NCBI GenBank assembly: GCA_003219115.1
Contig: QHPN01000085.1
Span: 564-19,017, forward strand
Reading direction: 5' to 3'
From: Verrucomicrobiota bacterium
GTDB lineage: Bacteria; Verrucomicrobiota; Verrucomicrobiia; Chthoniobacterales; UBA10450
DNA length: 18,454 nucleotides
The notes below the pieces were generated by a model that saw only the letters and a list, made by a program, of their open reading frames with translations, made no database searches and was not told the DNA's origin. Shown one piece after another: positions 7,139 to 14,683 of this stretch (its first letter is position 1; each line of letters opens with the position of its first letter). The position numbers and the translations under genes are program-made.

Positions 7139-8770
7139 CTAGATCACGGTCGCAACTTCCCCTGCGTCTTTGGGCAAAACGTGTGAGGAACCGGCACTGC
7201 CAAGCTTCGACGCGCTGATGCGCGAGCCCGAGGCTGATGGATAAGACCGAATCCGCAACCCGGGCAGATCATGTTTGCAGTGAGACGGAGCCGTTACCAT
7301 CTCGGTTTTACTGGTTTCGAAGGTCACTTGTCGACGACGCCGGAACCACGCCGCTGCCTGGTTCGCGGTGCAAAACCATGCTCCAGCAGCTTCTAACTTC
7401 TCGACTAAGCGGGTATAAAAATCGTCCCACAAACGCTCCGGAGCAATGCTTCGATCGTGCCAGTTAACCATGAGCACGCCACCGAACTGTCTCATGTCAT
7501 TCACCATAGCATCCACTCGGATCGTGGCTTGTTCTGGGGACAAATGCAGATGACTCGGATAAAAGAGCGCCGTGTCCATGATGTGCAAAGGCAATTCCAG
7601 CAGGCACTTTGTTCCAAATGGCCTGAATGCCTGCGTGGTACCGGCGCGATAACCAACCGTCTCGTTGTAACCAAATGTGCTATCGTAAAAAAAGCCGGCC
7701 TCGTCCAATTTCCGGGCCGATTCCGAATCAAAGAAGAGCCAGTGCATTCGCACTCCAACCTCCGACGATTTAGTCAGCGCTTGAATCTGCTCCCTCTCCT
7801 TCTTTGCCTCCCTTGTGTCACGCCATGCATCGATCCCGTGAACGGCAACTTCTCCACGTCGGGCGAGAATTTCGTCAATACTCTTTTGCAGTTGAGAAAC
7901 GTCGTAGCGGGCGGCGCGCCGTGAATGGCACTCTCCGGTCGGTGTTAAACCGGCTTCGCCTTTTTTGGGAATGATGAAGAAAGTAGAAGCCGCATCGAGT
8001 TCCAGGTAACGCTCAAGCTTACTCCAAAAATCGGGCACAATTCCAAGATAAACCAGCGGAAGCGACAGAACAGCCAGCCAATTACGCGCAACCTGGCGTG
8101 GCGATTTCCGTCCCTGCAAAAGTTCCACCAGAGAACCCAGGCTCGCGCGATAAAGAAATCCAAGGATGGTGTGATCCCACTTGTGATTGCGGATCGCGAA
8201 ATGGTCCACATCGTGAGTCAGGCACACGATGAAGTTGTAGCCAACCGGTGCCGGCGGGACCTCGTCGAACGCAATCTGATATTCAACAAGCAAATCCCGA
8301 AGAATTGAAATGTGAATTTCGATAGATGGGACGTTGGCGAACTGAACGGGTTGACCGGTACAAAGAAGGTGACGCACTTCGCTGAAAAGATCATAGCCAA
8401 CTCGGACGAAGAATTGGCGGCCGACTCCGACTTCGCGGGCGAGAGAGAACCTCGTTTTTGCCTGAATTGGATCGTGTCCGTTTTCGATTGAAGCAAGACC
8501 GGTGTAAACAGGCAAAAACCATCCACGATAAGACGCGGCATCTCCTGAATTCTGTCGCCTTACGTGTAATTGGTGCTGGTGATCAAAGTTAAGCTCGTCT
8601 GCCGAATAAACGATGACCAAATTTGCGCGAACATCGGGTGGGTTAACTCCGCAGCAAATAACAGCATCGTACTCTTCGCCGCTGCGGTAAGACTCCCACG
8701 CCGTTTTAAACAATTCGAAGAATTCGCTGGCGACGTCTCTATACGCAGGGCTGGTGGCAACGCCAATCAT
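7139..8770 (-). CDS. Polysaccharide deacetylase (NodB-like) family protein with a long N-terminal extension
   Basis: The protein has 543 residues. Residues 1-175 form an extension I do not recognise. The NodB-like domain begins at about 180 with CLTHDVDH (183-190), which carries the His-Asp pair at its start. Further motifs are TFFIIPKK (263-270), GEVAVHGIDAWRD (306-318) and VNWHDR (435-440). Residues after about 480 form a short Ser-rich tail with LPGLRIR, possibly a small beta module. No signal peptide or transmembrane segment is obvious. The ATG at 8770 is the start, because an in-frame TGA lies ten codons upstream. A 136-base gap separates it from the upstream fusion gene, the largest gap inside the cluster, and I see no promoter or terminator in it. 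It probably removes acetyl groups from the glycan or a precursor; activity is not proven by sequence. Confidence 0.82.
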   Translation of the reverse strand: MIGVATSPAYRDVASEFFELFKTAWESYRSGEEYDAVICCGVNPPDVRANLVIVYSADELNFDHQHQLHVRRQNSGDAASYRGWFLPVYTGLASIENGHDPIQAKTRFSLAREVGVGRQFFVRVGYDLFSEVRHLLCTGQPVQFANVPSIEIHISILRDLLVEYQIAFDEVPPAPVGYNFIVCLTHDVDHFAIRNHKWDHTILGFLYRASLGSLVELLQGRKSPRQVARNWLAVLSLPLVYLGIVPDFWSKLERYLELDAASTFFIIPKKGEAGLTPTGECHSRRAARYDVSQLQKSIDEILARRGEVAVHGIDAWRDTREAKKEREQIQALTKSSEVGVRMHWLFFDSESARKLDEAGFFYDSTFGYNETVGYRAGTTQAFRPFGTKCLLELPLHIMDTALFYPSHLHLSPEQATIRVDAMVNDMRQFGGVLMVNWHDRSIAPERLWDDFYTRLVEKLEAAGAWFCTANQAAAWFRRRRQVTFETSKTEMVTAPSHCKHDLPGLRIRSYPSASGSRISASKLGSAGSSHVLPKDAGEVATVI

Positions 8771-8906
8771 ATTGTTTCCACTATAACGCCACTTCGCTCA
8801 CCACCTGAGTAATCTAGCGACATCTGGGCACTGGCCGGACTCCATTGGACTTTCTCCAGGTCGAGAGCGAAGCCGTTCCTATTCGAGTTAATGAAATCCA
8901 ATTCTA

Positions 8907-11168
8907 TTACGGGCGCGTGCCTTCGAGAAGATCACCTACCGCGTGTAAGAACTGCGATCTTTCCCGTGTCCAAGTATGATCGAGATATACCCGTTGGCCG
9001 CGCTGCGTCGTCTGCATGAGTTCTTCAGGATGTGAATAAGCATACTCAATCTGGCGCGCAAGATCGCTTGCATTTCCCAGTTCGAAAAAGATCAGCTCCT
9101 GATCGGCGAAATAATCCTGAATAGCCTTCGTCCTGGGAGCAATGACCGGCTTACCCAAGGCCAGATACTCAAAGATCCGGGTTGGTGTGTTGATTTCAGT
9201 AAAGATGTTTTTGTGGTTAGGTATGATGCCGAGATCGCAGGCATTGATTGCGTCGACAATTCCGTTCAGGTTTTGAACACCAAGATAATCGACATTCTTC
9301 TCAAGCTGCCGCTCCCGCACCGTCTCCATCACTTTTTCCAAAAATGGCGTCCTATCGCCGCAGACAACGAGCTTAATGGTCGGAATTGCTTTGCGGACCG
9401 CGTCGAGCGCTTCGACGGCGAGATCAAGTCCATTTCTCGCCACGAGAGAGCCGTGGTAAAGAATAGTATAGGGCTTTTCGGTCGTCTGACCATTCGATCC
9501 GTTTAGGCTGGTCGGCCGGAAACGAAATATATAATCATCGGGCGAATTAAGAACGACCCGAATTTTGTCGCGCGAACAGCTTCGGGCGGAATAGAGATTT
9601 TTGCAGGCGATATTGACCGTTAAAACCAGATCGGAGAAAGCAATGCTTTTCTTTTCGACTGTCCTGAGGGCCCGAACGCTCCAACTCTCCGCGGGAAGCC
9701 TGAAGATCGTTTGCATTAATTCCGGCATTGGATCGTGCAGATCGAGGACAAGCTTCGAGCCCCGTAATTTCGCTATGGCGGCGGCGAAGACCAACGCGTC
9801 AGGCATGTTATGAATATGAATGAAATCATAACGTTTGCGCAGAGAGCGTAGCGTTAAGTAAACAAAAGAAATGAAGATGAAAGCCGAATACTGTCCGACA
9901 TATGCGAGCTTGCCGCCGCGGTAGCGTCTGTATGGAACGCGCGAAACATTGACTCCATTAACGTTTTCGTGACGCGGCTCCCTCTCATTCTGCTGCATGC
10001 ACAGCAGATCAACAATGGCGCCTTCGCTTATCAGCGCCTCGGCCGCCCGACGCGGCCGCGGGTCGGCCGGGTAATTCGAAAACAAGAGGACGCCAACTCT
10101 TTTGCCCTGAAGTCGTCGATGATCCCTCTTCGCCGCAACGTCCGACCCCGCAGCCCTTCCGACCACGGTCGACGGTTGCAGGAACGACCGATTTAGATCG
10201 GCGGATACCGCTGGTTCGCTGACGACTTGCTTACTTCTCAGGTCAAGCACATGAGAGGTGACTTCGCGTGGCAAGGCATGCCAGCAAGTGTCGAAATATC
10301 TGTCGCGAACGTAGGTTAATAACTCACGGTAGCGCTCGACCGGATACTCAGACGAGGTATCGGGTGTACCCTGAAACGCCATGTAGTCCGGGTGCGTATC
10401 TAACAAGGCCATGCCACCATGTTTGGCAATCCAATCTAGCTTGCGGATCCATACCTCGGAGGTCTCGTGACGCAGGAGCAGGAAAAGGGTAGAGTCCTGT
10501 GGCAAGGTATACGGCAACTCAAGGTAACCCTCACCGTTGCCATTAATCTGCCGATTCGCGTAAGGGGACGAGATAAAAAATGGGAAGATTGTATGTCGTC
10601 CTTCCGGCTGCGGCTCGAATGGATCCGTATCGAAAGTGGACATGTCGTAACGGATCGCCAATTGATGTAGCCAATCGAGTTTGTGCAGCATAAAACCGGA
10701 TCTGAATCCCTCAGCATTCCATTCCGCGAGATACTCATTAATTCGCTTGGCCTTTTGGGCAAAGCCGCGCCAGGTGCGATACAACCGGCCGTCATGATGA
10801 AGGTCGTGCACTCCGATTTCAAATCCGTGTGAAGTAAGTTCTTCCCGTAGCTCGGGCGGAACCATGTATTCGCCGGCGGGAATGAAGTTGAAGCACGATC
10901 GAAACCCGAGTTCAGATTCAAGACTAGCGAGGCGGCGACACCGGCGCAGCCCGACCGGCCCCTCGACGTCATGGGTCAAGACCAGCGCAAACTTTTTCCC
11001 GTCAGGCCAACCTTGCCAGCCGGGAGGAGTTTGCTCTGACCCAGGCATAATTGGCCAAACATCCTGCACTCGAGCCTCCAAGCGTAGAGCGATCCGGCGG
11101 CGAACAGCCGCACGGAGGGCCCGAGGGACAAACGGCTTAACCCGATAATAAATCCTATTTCGTAACAC
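8907..11168 (-). CDS. Fusion of a NodB-like polysaccharide deacetylase domain and a GT4 glycosyltransferase
   Basis: This is a single 753-codon frame with two enzyme domains. Residues about 58-298 resemble a NodB-like deacetylase: THDVEG at 65-70 (His66, Asp67), HDLHHDG at 121-127 and LLDTHPDYM at 255-263. Residues 301-355 are an unconserved linker. Residues 356-753 are a GT-B glycosyltransferase of family 4: GVLLFSNYPADPRPRR near its start, HIHN at 451-454, LDLHDP at 475-480, YHGSL at 571-575, and the nucleotide-sugar site with TPTRIFEYLALGKPVIAP at 661-678 (Glu667). The start is GTG at 11168, because an in-frame TAG lies four codons upstream and the basic N-terminus fits homologues as I recall them. 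The enzyme would add a sugar to the lipid-linked chain and may remove an acetyl group from the same intermediate. It lies 86 bases after the Wzc-like gene. Confidence 0.87.
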   Translation of the reverse strand: MLRNRIYYRVKPFVPRALRAAVRRRIALRLEARVQDVWPIMPGSEQTPPGWQGWPDGKKFALVLTHDVEGPVGLRRCRRLASLESELGFRSCFNFIPAGEYMVPPELREELTSHGFEIGVHDLHHDGRLYRTWRGFAQKAKRINEYLAEWNAEGFRSGFMLHKLDWLHQLAIRYDMSTFDTDPFEPQPEGRHTIFPFFISSPYANRQINGNGEGYLELPYTLPQDSTLFLLLRHETSEVWIRKLDWIAKHGGMALLDTHPDYMAFQGTPDTSSEYPVERYRELLTYVRDRYFDTCWHALPREVTSHVLDLRSKQVVSEPAVSADLNRSFLQPSTVVGRAAGSDVAAKRDHRRLQGKRVGVLLFSNYPADPRPRRAAEALISEGAIVDLLCMQQNEREPRHENVNGVNVSRVPYRRYRGGKLAYVGQYSAFIFISFVYLTLRSLRKRYDFIHIHNMPDALVFAAAIAKLRGSKLVLDLHDPMPELMQTIFRLPAESWSVRALRTVEKKSIAFSDLVLTVNIACKNLYSARSCSRDKIRVVLNSPDDYIFRFRPTSLNGSNGQTTEKPYTILYHGSLVARNGLDLAVEALDAVRKAIPTIKLVVCGDRTPFLEKVMETVRERQLEKNVDYLGVQNLNGIVDAINACDLGIIPNHKNIFTEINTPTRIFEYLALGKPVIAPRTKAIQDYFADQELIFFELGNASDLARQIEYAYSHPEELMQTTQRGQRVYLDHTWTRERSQFLHAVGDLLEGTRP

Positions 11169-11170
11169 GA

Positions 11171-11254
11171 CTATGAACTAGCGCACTTAACTGCGACAGA
11201 CATCCTCCCCAATAAAGGAGGTAAAGTAACTGCTGCTTGGATTTGCGAAACGCT
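11171..11254 (-). other. Short gap with an inverted repeat and a 10-codon mini-ORF before the fusion gene
   Basis: On the coding strand CCTCC, eight bases and GGAGG could pair into a small hairpin. The GGGGAGG touches an ATG (11203-11201) that opens a 10-codon frame ending in TAG two bases before the GTG of the fusion gene. The Shine-Dalgarno-like run has no spacing to that ATG, so I doubt it is translated. It might couple or modulate initiation at the GTG, which has no good binding site of its own. Confidence 0.2.
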
Positions 11255-13507
11255 TTAACTTCCGCTTTCGAGCCAATTCGGACCGTAGCTGCGTGTTTTA
11301 TTTAACACGACTGCGACATCGGCCCGCGCACCGACGAGCTCACGGTAACCGCGCTTTACTATATCGCGACTGGTTTTCTCTGCTTCTACCACGAGCAGAA
11401 CCTTATCCATCAAGGCGGCCAAACCGATGGTGGGACTGGTCTGGTTAATCGGTGGCATATCGAAAATGATATAGTCGAAATCGCTCGCCTTAAGATTCGG
11501 GACAAGAGCGAAGAATTTCTTGAGACCAAGATGGGTAGATTTGCTTCCCGATTGATTGACGGTAGCCAGGTAAAGATTATCGGCCGCGGAAGTGATTGCC
11601 GCCTGAGGTTTGATGGCAGTAGTAAGCGTCGCGGCAGGGCGACCGGCAAAGAATGGATGAACTTCACCATTGGTAGCATTGACATCAACGAGCAGAACTT
11701 TGCCATCACCCGTTTCCGAGAGTGCGGCGGCTATACCAGCAGCAAGAGTCGAAGTTCCCGCGCCTTCGCCAAAGCCAGTAACGCCGACTAACTTGGGTTT
11801 GTGCGTAACGCCGTGAAGCTCAAAGTAAAGTCCAAGACGATCGCGGATAGCCTCGCAATACGAACGGATGAAGTGACCGGGATCCCACGGAGCGAGATTG
11901 GGCTTGCTTTTATCGCGCGTTTCCTTACCGGCCCGCTGACCATTTTTCCAAGGCAATCGCAGGCGACCGTTGACACTTTGATAAGGAATCGAAAGCATTA
12001 CCGGCGAACGCAATTGCAGTTCCAGTTGCGAAAATCGCTTGACCGTGCGACTCAGCAACAATTCAAAGAGAAGCGCAATTCCGATCCCTAAGGCCAATCC
12101 GCCGCCGGCGAGGCCAAGAACAATTTTATCTCGCGTAGAAGTTACCAAAGCAGGCGGTGATGGCCGCTGCACCGCACTGATATTTGGCATCTTTGAGGGA
12201 TCAAGAGCTTCATCGATTCTCGCTTTTTCAAGGGTACCTTGGAAATACTTGTAGTTTGTCTCCTCCAACTCCTTCGTCCGTTCCAATCGGACGATTTCGG
12301 GACCGGCATCAGAAAGCTGTTTCATTCGCTCCTGAATATTGCGGAGCCGACTTTTCAACGTCTCCGCCTTGGCTTCCATACCTGCGAGCTTGGCACGTTC
12401 GCTTCCAAGATCTTGATGGCCTTGAGCAGCGCCAATGATCGCCAAACTCGGAAACTTCTTCTCCAATGCGCTTTTCTGATTCTCCAAGTCAGCGATTTGC
12501 GACCGCACTGATTTAACCTGAATGCTCGCATCGGTATATTTGCCCAGTAGCTCAAGCTCGGACTGTTGTAGTGTTTTCAGCCTTGCCACGACATCCTGGT
12601 ATTGCTGCGTGTCCTTGGCTGGGGGGGACGCGGAGGCTGGACTGCCCGCAGGTTGGGGTGACATTGTGGGCTGCCCTGGCGGGGTCGCTGTTGAAGTCAC
12701 GGTCGAAGCTGGTTGGCCAGGAGCAGGCGATGACAGACCCGCGGAACCCTCCATCAATTTAACCCTGGCGCGTTGTTCTGCGAGATCCGCTTCGGCATCG
12801 GATAACTGTTCTGTTGTTTTAGTCGCTTCGTTATTCAAAGAGCTAATACTGTCCTTCAAGTCGTAAATACCAGCCTTCGCCTTTAGCTGTTTCAAAGCGT
12901 CTTCAGTCTGGCCTAGTCGGGCGCGGATTTGATCCGTTTGCTGACTCACAAAGTCGAACGCGCCAGCGGATCTGTGCACTTCAAGATGTTTGGTAAAATA
13001 TCGACTGACCAGTTCATTAAGAACGGCCGTAGCTACTTCCGGCTTGCGATTTTTATAGGATACCGCAATGATGTTGCTTCCCTTGCCGGTAGCAGTGCCA
13101 AGTCCGGAATTGATTGTACTGGCAGCCTGCGCCACCGTCGGCGCCTTGGAGTCAGGAAGCACCCGGTTCGGTCCTAAAGCTTCCGCCACTTGTACCGCAA
13201 GGTCCCAACTAGTCAAAATGGAGACTTCGGCGGCGATTACAGCGTCGGTCGTTAAGCCAGTTGAACCTCTGGCCGAGGTTCCTGTCAAAGACTCCACGGA
13301 ATCATAACCACTTCTTTCGAGCACGTAACGAACAAGCAGCCTGGCGTCCGATTCATAAGCAGCGGGATAGAAGAAATGAACAGCCGTCGCTGCCAGAATG
13401 CCAATGAGCGTAAGGCAGAGAATCATCCATTTCCACTTGAAGAGGGCGAATAGGATGTTCGTGAAATTAAGATTAGAAGTCTCGGCTTCGGTTCGATGTT
13501 CGGGCAT
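11255..13507 (-). CDS. Wzz/Wzc-like chain-length determinant with a degenerate BY-kinase ATPase domain
   Basis: The 750-residue inner-membrane protein has the usual co-polymerase layout. A cytosolic tip and TM1 lie at about 24-46, and a periplasmic region contains coiled-coil stretches (about 186-255 and 300-430). TM2 is at about 461-485 and a cytosolic P-loop domain runs from about 545 to 750. Such proteins set polysaccharide chain length and, in Wzc, cycle by tyrosine autophosphorylation. Here Walker A reads GFGEGAGTST (578-587), with Thr585 where the lysine should be. Walker A' is VLLVDVN (Asn610 instead of Asp), while Walker B IIFDMPP (680-686) is intact. The C-terminus RSYGPNWLESGS lacks the tyrosine cluster, so kinase activity is doubtful. 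A Pro/Ser/Thr/Ala-rich linker (258-298) interrupts the coiled coil. The ATG lies 21 bases after the FemAB-like gene. Confidence 0.88.
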   Translation of the reverse strand: MPEHRTEAETSNLNFTNILFALFKWKWMILCLTLIGILAATAVHFFYPAAYESDARLLVRYVLERSGYDSVESLTGTSARGSTGLTTDAVIAAEVSILTSWDLAVQVAEALGPNRVLPDSKAPTVAQAASTINSGLGTATGKGSNIIAVSYKNRKPEVATAVLNELVSRYFTKHLEVHRSAGAFDFVSQQTDQIRARLGQTEDALKQLKAKAGIYDLKDSISSLNNEATKTTEQLSDAEADLAEQRARVKLMEGSAGLSSPAPGQPASTVTSTATPPGQPTMSPQPAGSPASASPPAKDTQQYQDVVARLKTLQQSELELLGKYTDASIQVKSVRSQIADLENQKSALEKKFPSLAIIGAAQGHQDLGSERAKLAGMEAKAETLKSRLRNIQERMKQLSDAGPEIVRLERTKELEETNYKYFQGTLEKARIDEALDPSKMPNISAVQRPSPPALVTSTRDKIVLGLAGGGLALGIGIALLFELLLSRTVKRFSQLELQLRSPVMLSIPYQSVNGRLRLPWKNGQRAGKETRDKSKPNLAPWDPGHFIRSYCEAIRDRLGLYFELHGVTHKPKLVGVTGFGEGAGTSTLAAGIAAALSETGDGKVLLVDVNATNGEVHPFFAGRPAATLTTAIKPQAAITSAADNLYLATVNQSGSKSTHLGLKKFFALVPNLKASDFDYIIFDMPPINQTSPTIGLAALMDKVLLVVEAEKTSRDIVKRGYRELVGARADVAVVLNKTRSYGPNWLESGS
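12621..12627 (-). repeat. Seven-base poly-C tract (coding strand) in the Wzc-like gene
   Basis: The plus strand shows seven consecutive G, read as TCC CCC CCA in the frame of the Wzc-like protein. It lies in the Pro/Ser-rich linker before the second membrane segment and the P-loop domain. A slip of one base here would remove the whole C-terminal half. Seven bases is short for a phase-variable tract. Confidence 0.3.
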
Positions 13508-13528
13508 ATAATTATGGGAGGAATAGCA

Positions 13529-14683
13529 TCAATCGAGATGCGGATAGATTATAGCACCAGCCAGTCGACTAAGCGAGGCCGGCAAGGCGCGAAAAACATG
13601 CTTATGAAGCCCGGAGCCCGCGGGATGCGCGGCTTTCCAAGAGCCACTCCCCATTTCAAAACGAGCATAGCGAATTTCTTCTTCCGTCGCGCCCCACCCA
13701 AGCTTGAAGCGGCGCAGGCCTTCGTTTTCTTTTTCGGTCCGGCCAAAATGCAAGATCTCGGCGCCTGCGTTTGCCAAATTCTTTATTCCTTCGGACATAG
13801 CGAGGTTATTGGCACGAAGTTCCTGCAATCTTTCATCAGAGGCGCCAAACTTATAGATCGCGTGTCGCCCGAACTTGAAAAATACGGCCGCAGCGAGAGG
13901 GCGTTTCTGACCTTCGACGATCACAATAAATCCATGACCGGCATCAATTAGATGCCGTTGAATATTAACAAAAAAAGACTGCGGCTGCGGCGGGACGCCA
14001 TGCCGACGGCGCGTCCGAACATGCAGCTTGTAAAATGTTGTCATTGCATCCTCGTCGGATCGGATCCTGACAGATAATCCACTCCGTTCCGCTTTCCGCA
14101 CCGCTCGCTGAGCCGAACTCGAGAAATTCGAGATCAACGCATCCCGTCCGATTTTCAAATCAAGAAAGTGGCCGTAGTACGCTTCGGAAGCTGCTACACC
14201 TGGAATCGCTGAATCACTGCGGATCTCGAAATAACTCCAACGTCGCTCTCGTGCAATCTGCTGGAGTTTTTGCATTAGAAGCTCACTGGCGAAACTGTTA
14301 AAGAGAAGCGGCGCACTGTAATCGCTAAATGGCAGACAAACCCCGCGTGCCCTTGTGAGCACACTTTTGACTTCCATGATGGGAATAAGAGCTTGGAGAT
14401 TGCCGTTTAACGAAATTTGGGCGTAGCACGGTCGATGGCCGTAGGTATCAACCAACACACGTGCCCAGGCCGTCGAATGAAAGATGGTTGCATCACGATG
14501 CATCGTGATCGTCTCCTCCCAGCTATTTTCGGCCAAAGGATTCACGAGCTCAACGGTTTGTGAATGCCCAGCAAGTTCCGTTTTCACGCCTACTTCGCCG
14601 TCTGCCCGCGGTAAAGAGCGGAGCATCGGCGTGACCAGAGCCGCCGTTGCTGCCGGATCTTTCACTTTACTAACGGCTGTCAC
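13529..14683 (-). CDS. FemAB-like (GNAT-fold) transferase
   Basis: The protein has 384 residues and resembles the FemAB-related proteins found in exopolysaccharide clusters. Two GNAT-like halves are visible: about 55-180, with TIFHSTAWARVLVDTYGH and LPFSDYSAPL, and about 185-340, with SSAQRAVRKAERSGL (189-203) and FGRTEKENEGLRRFKLGWG (313-331). FemA/FemB proteins attach amino acids from aminoacyl-tRNA to peptidoglycan precursors; relatives in polysaccharide loci may add an aminoacyl or acyl group to a sugar, but this is inference. The start is GTG (14683-14681), which overlaps the aminotransferase TGA as GTGA and has GGAG seven bases upstream. The Wzc-like gene follows after 21 bases. The first about 45 residues and last about 40 look poorly conserved. 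Confidence 0.8.
   Translation of the reverse strand: MTAVSKVKDPAATAALVTPMLRSLPRADGEVGVKTELAGHSQTVELVNPLAENSWEETITMHRDATIFHSTAWARVLVDTYGHRPCYAQISLNGNLQALIPIMEVKSVLTRARGVCLPFSDYSAPLLFNSFASELLMQKLQQIARERRWSYFEIRSDSAIPGVAASEAYYGHFLDLKIGRDALISNFSSSAQRAVRKAERSGLSVRIRSDEDAMTTFYKLHVRTRRRHGVPPQPQSFFVNIQRHLIDAGHGFIVIVEGQKRPLAAAVFFKFGRHAIYKFGASDERLQELRANNLAMSEGIKNLANAGAEILHFGRTEKENEGLRRFKLGWGATEEEIRYARFEMGSGSWKAAHPAGSGLHKHVFRALPASLSRLAGAIIYPHLD

Noticed and set aside
8771..8906. 136-base gap between the fusion gene and the 543-residue deacetylase gene as an internal promoter or hidden gene
   Set aside because: I see no convincing -35/-10 pair, hairpin with T tract or coding pattern in it.
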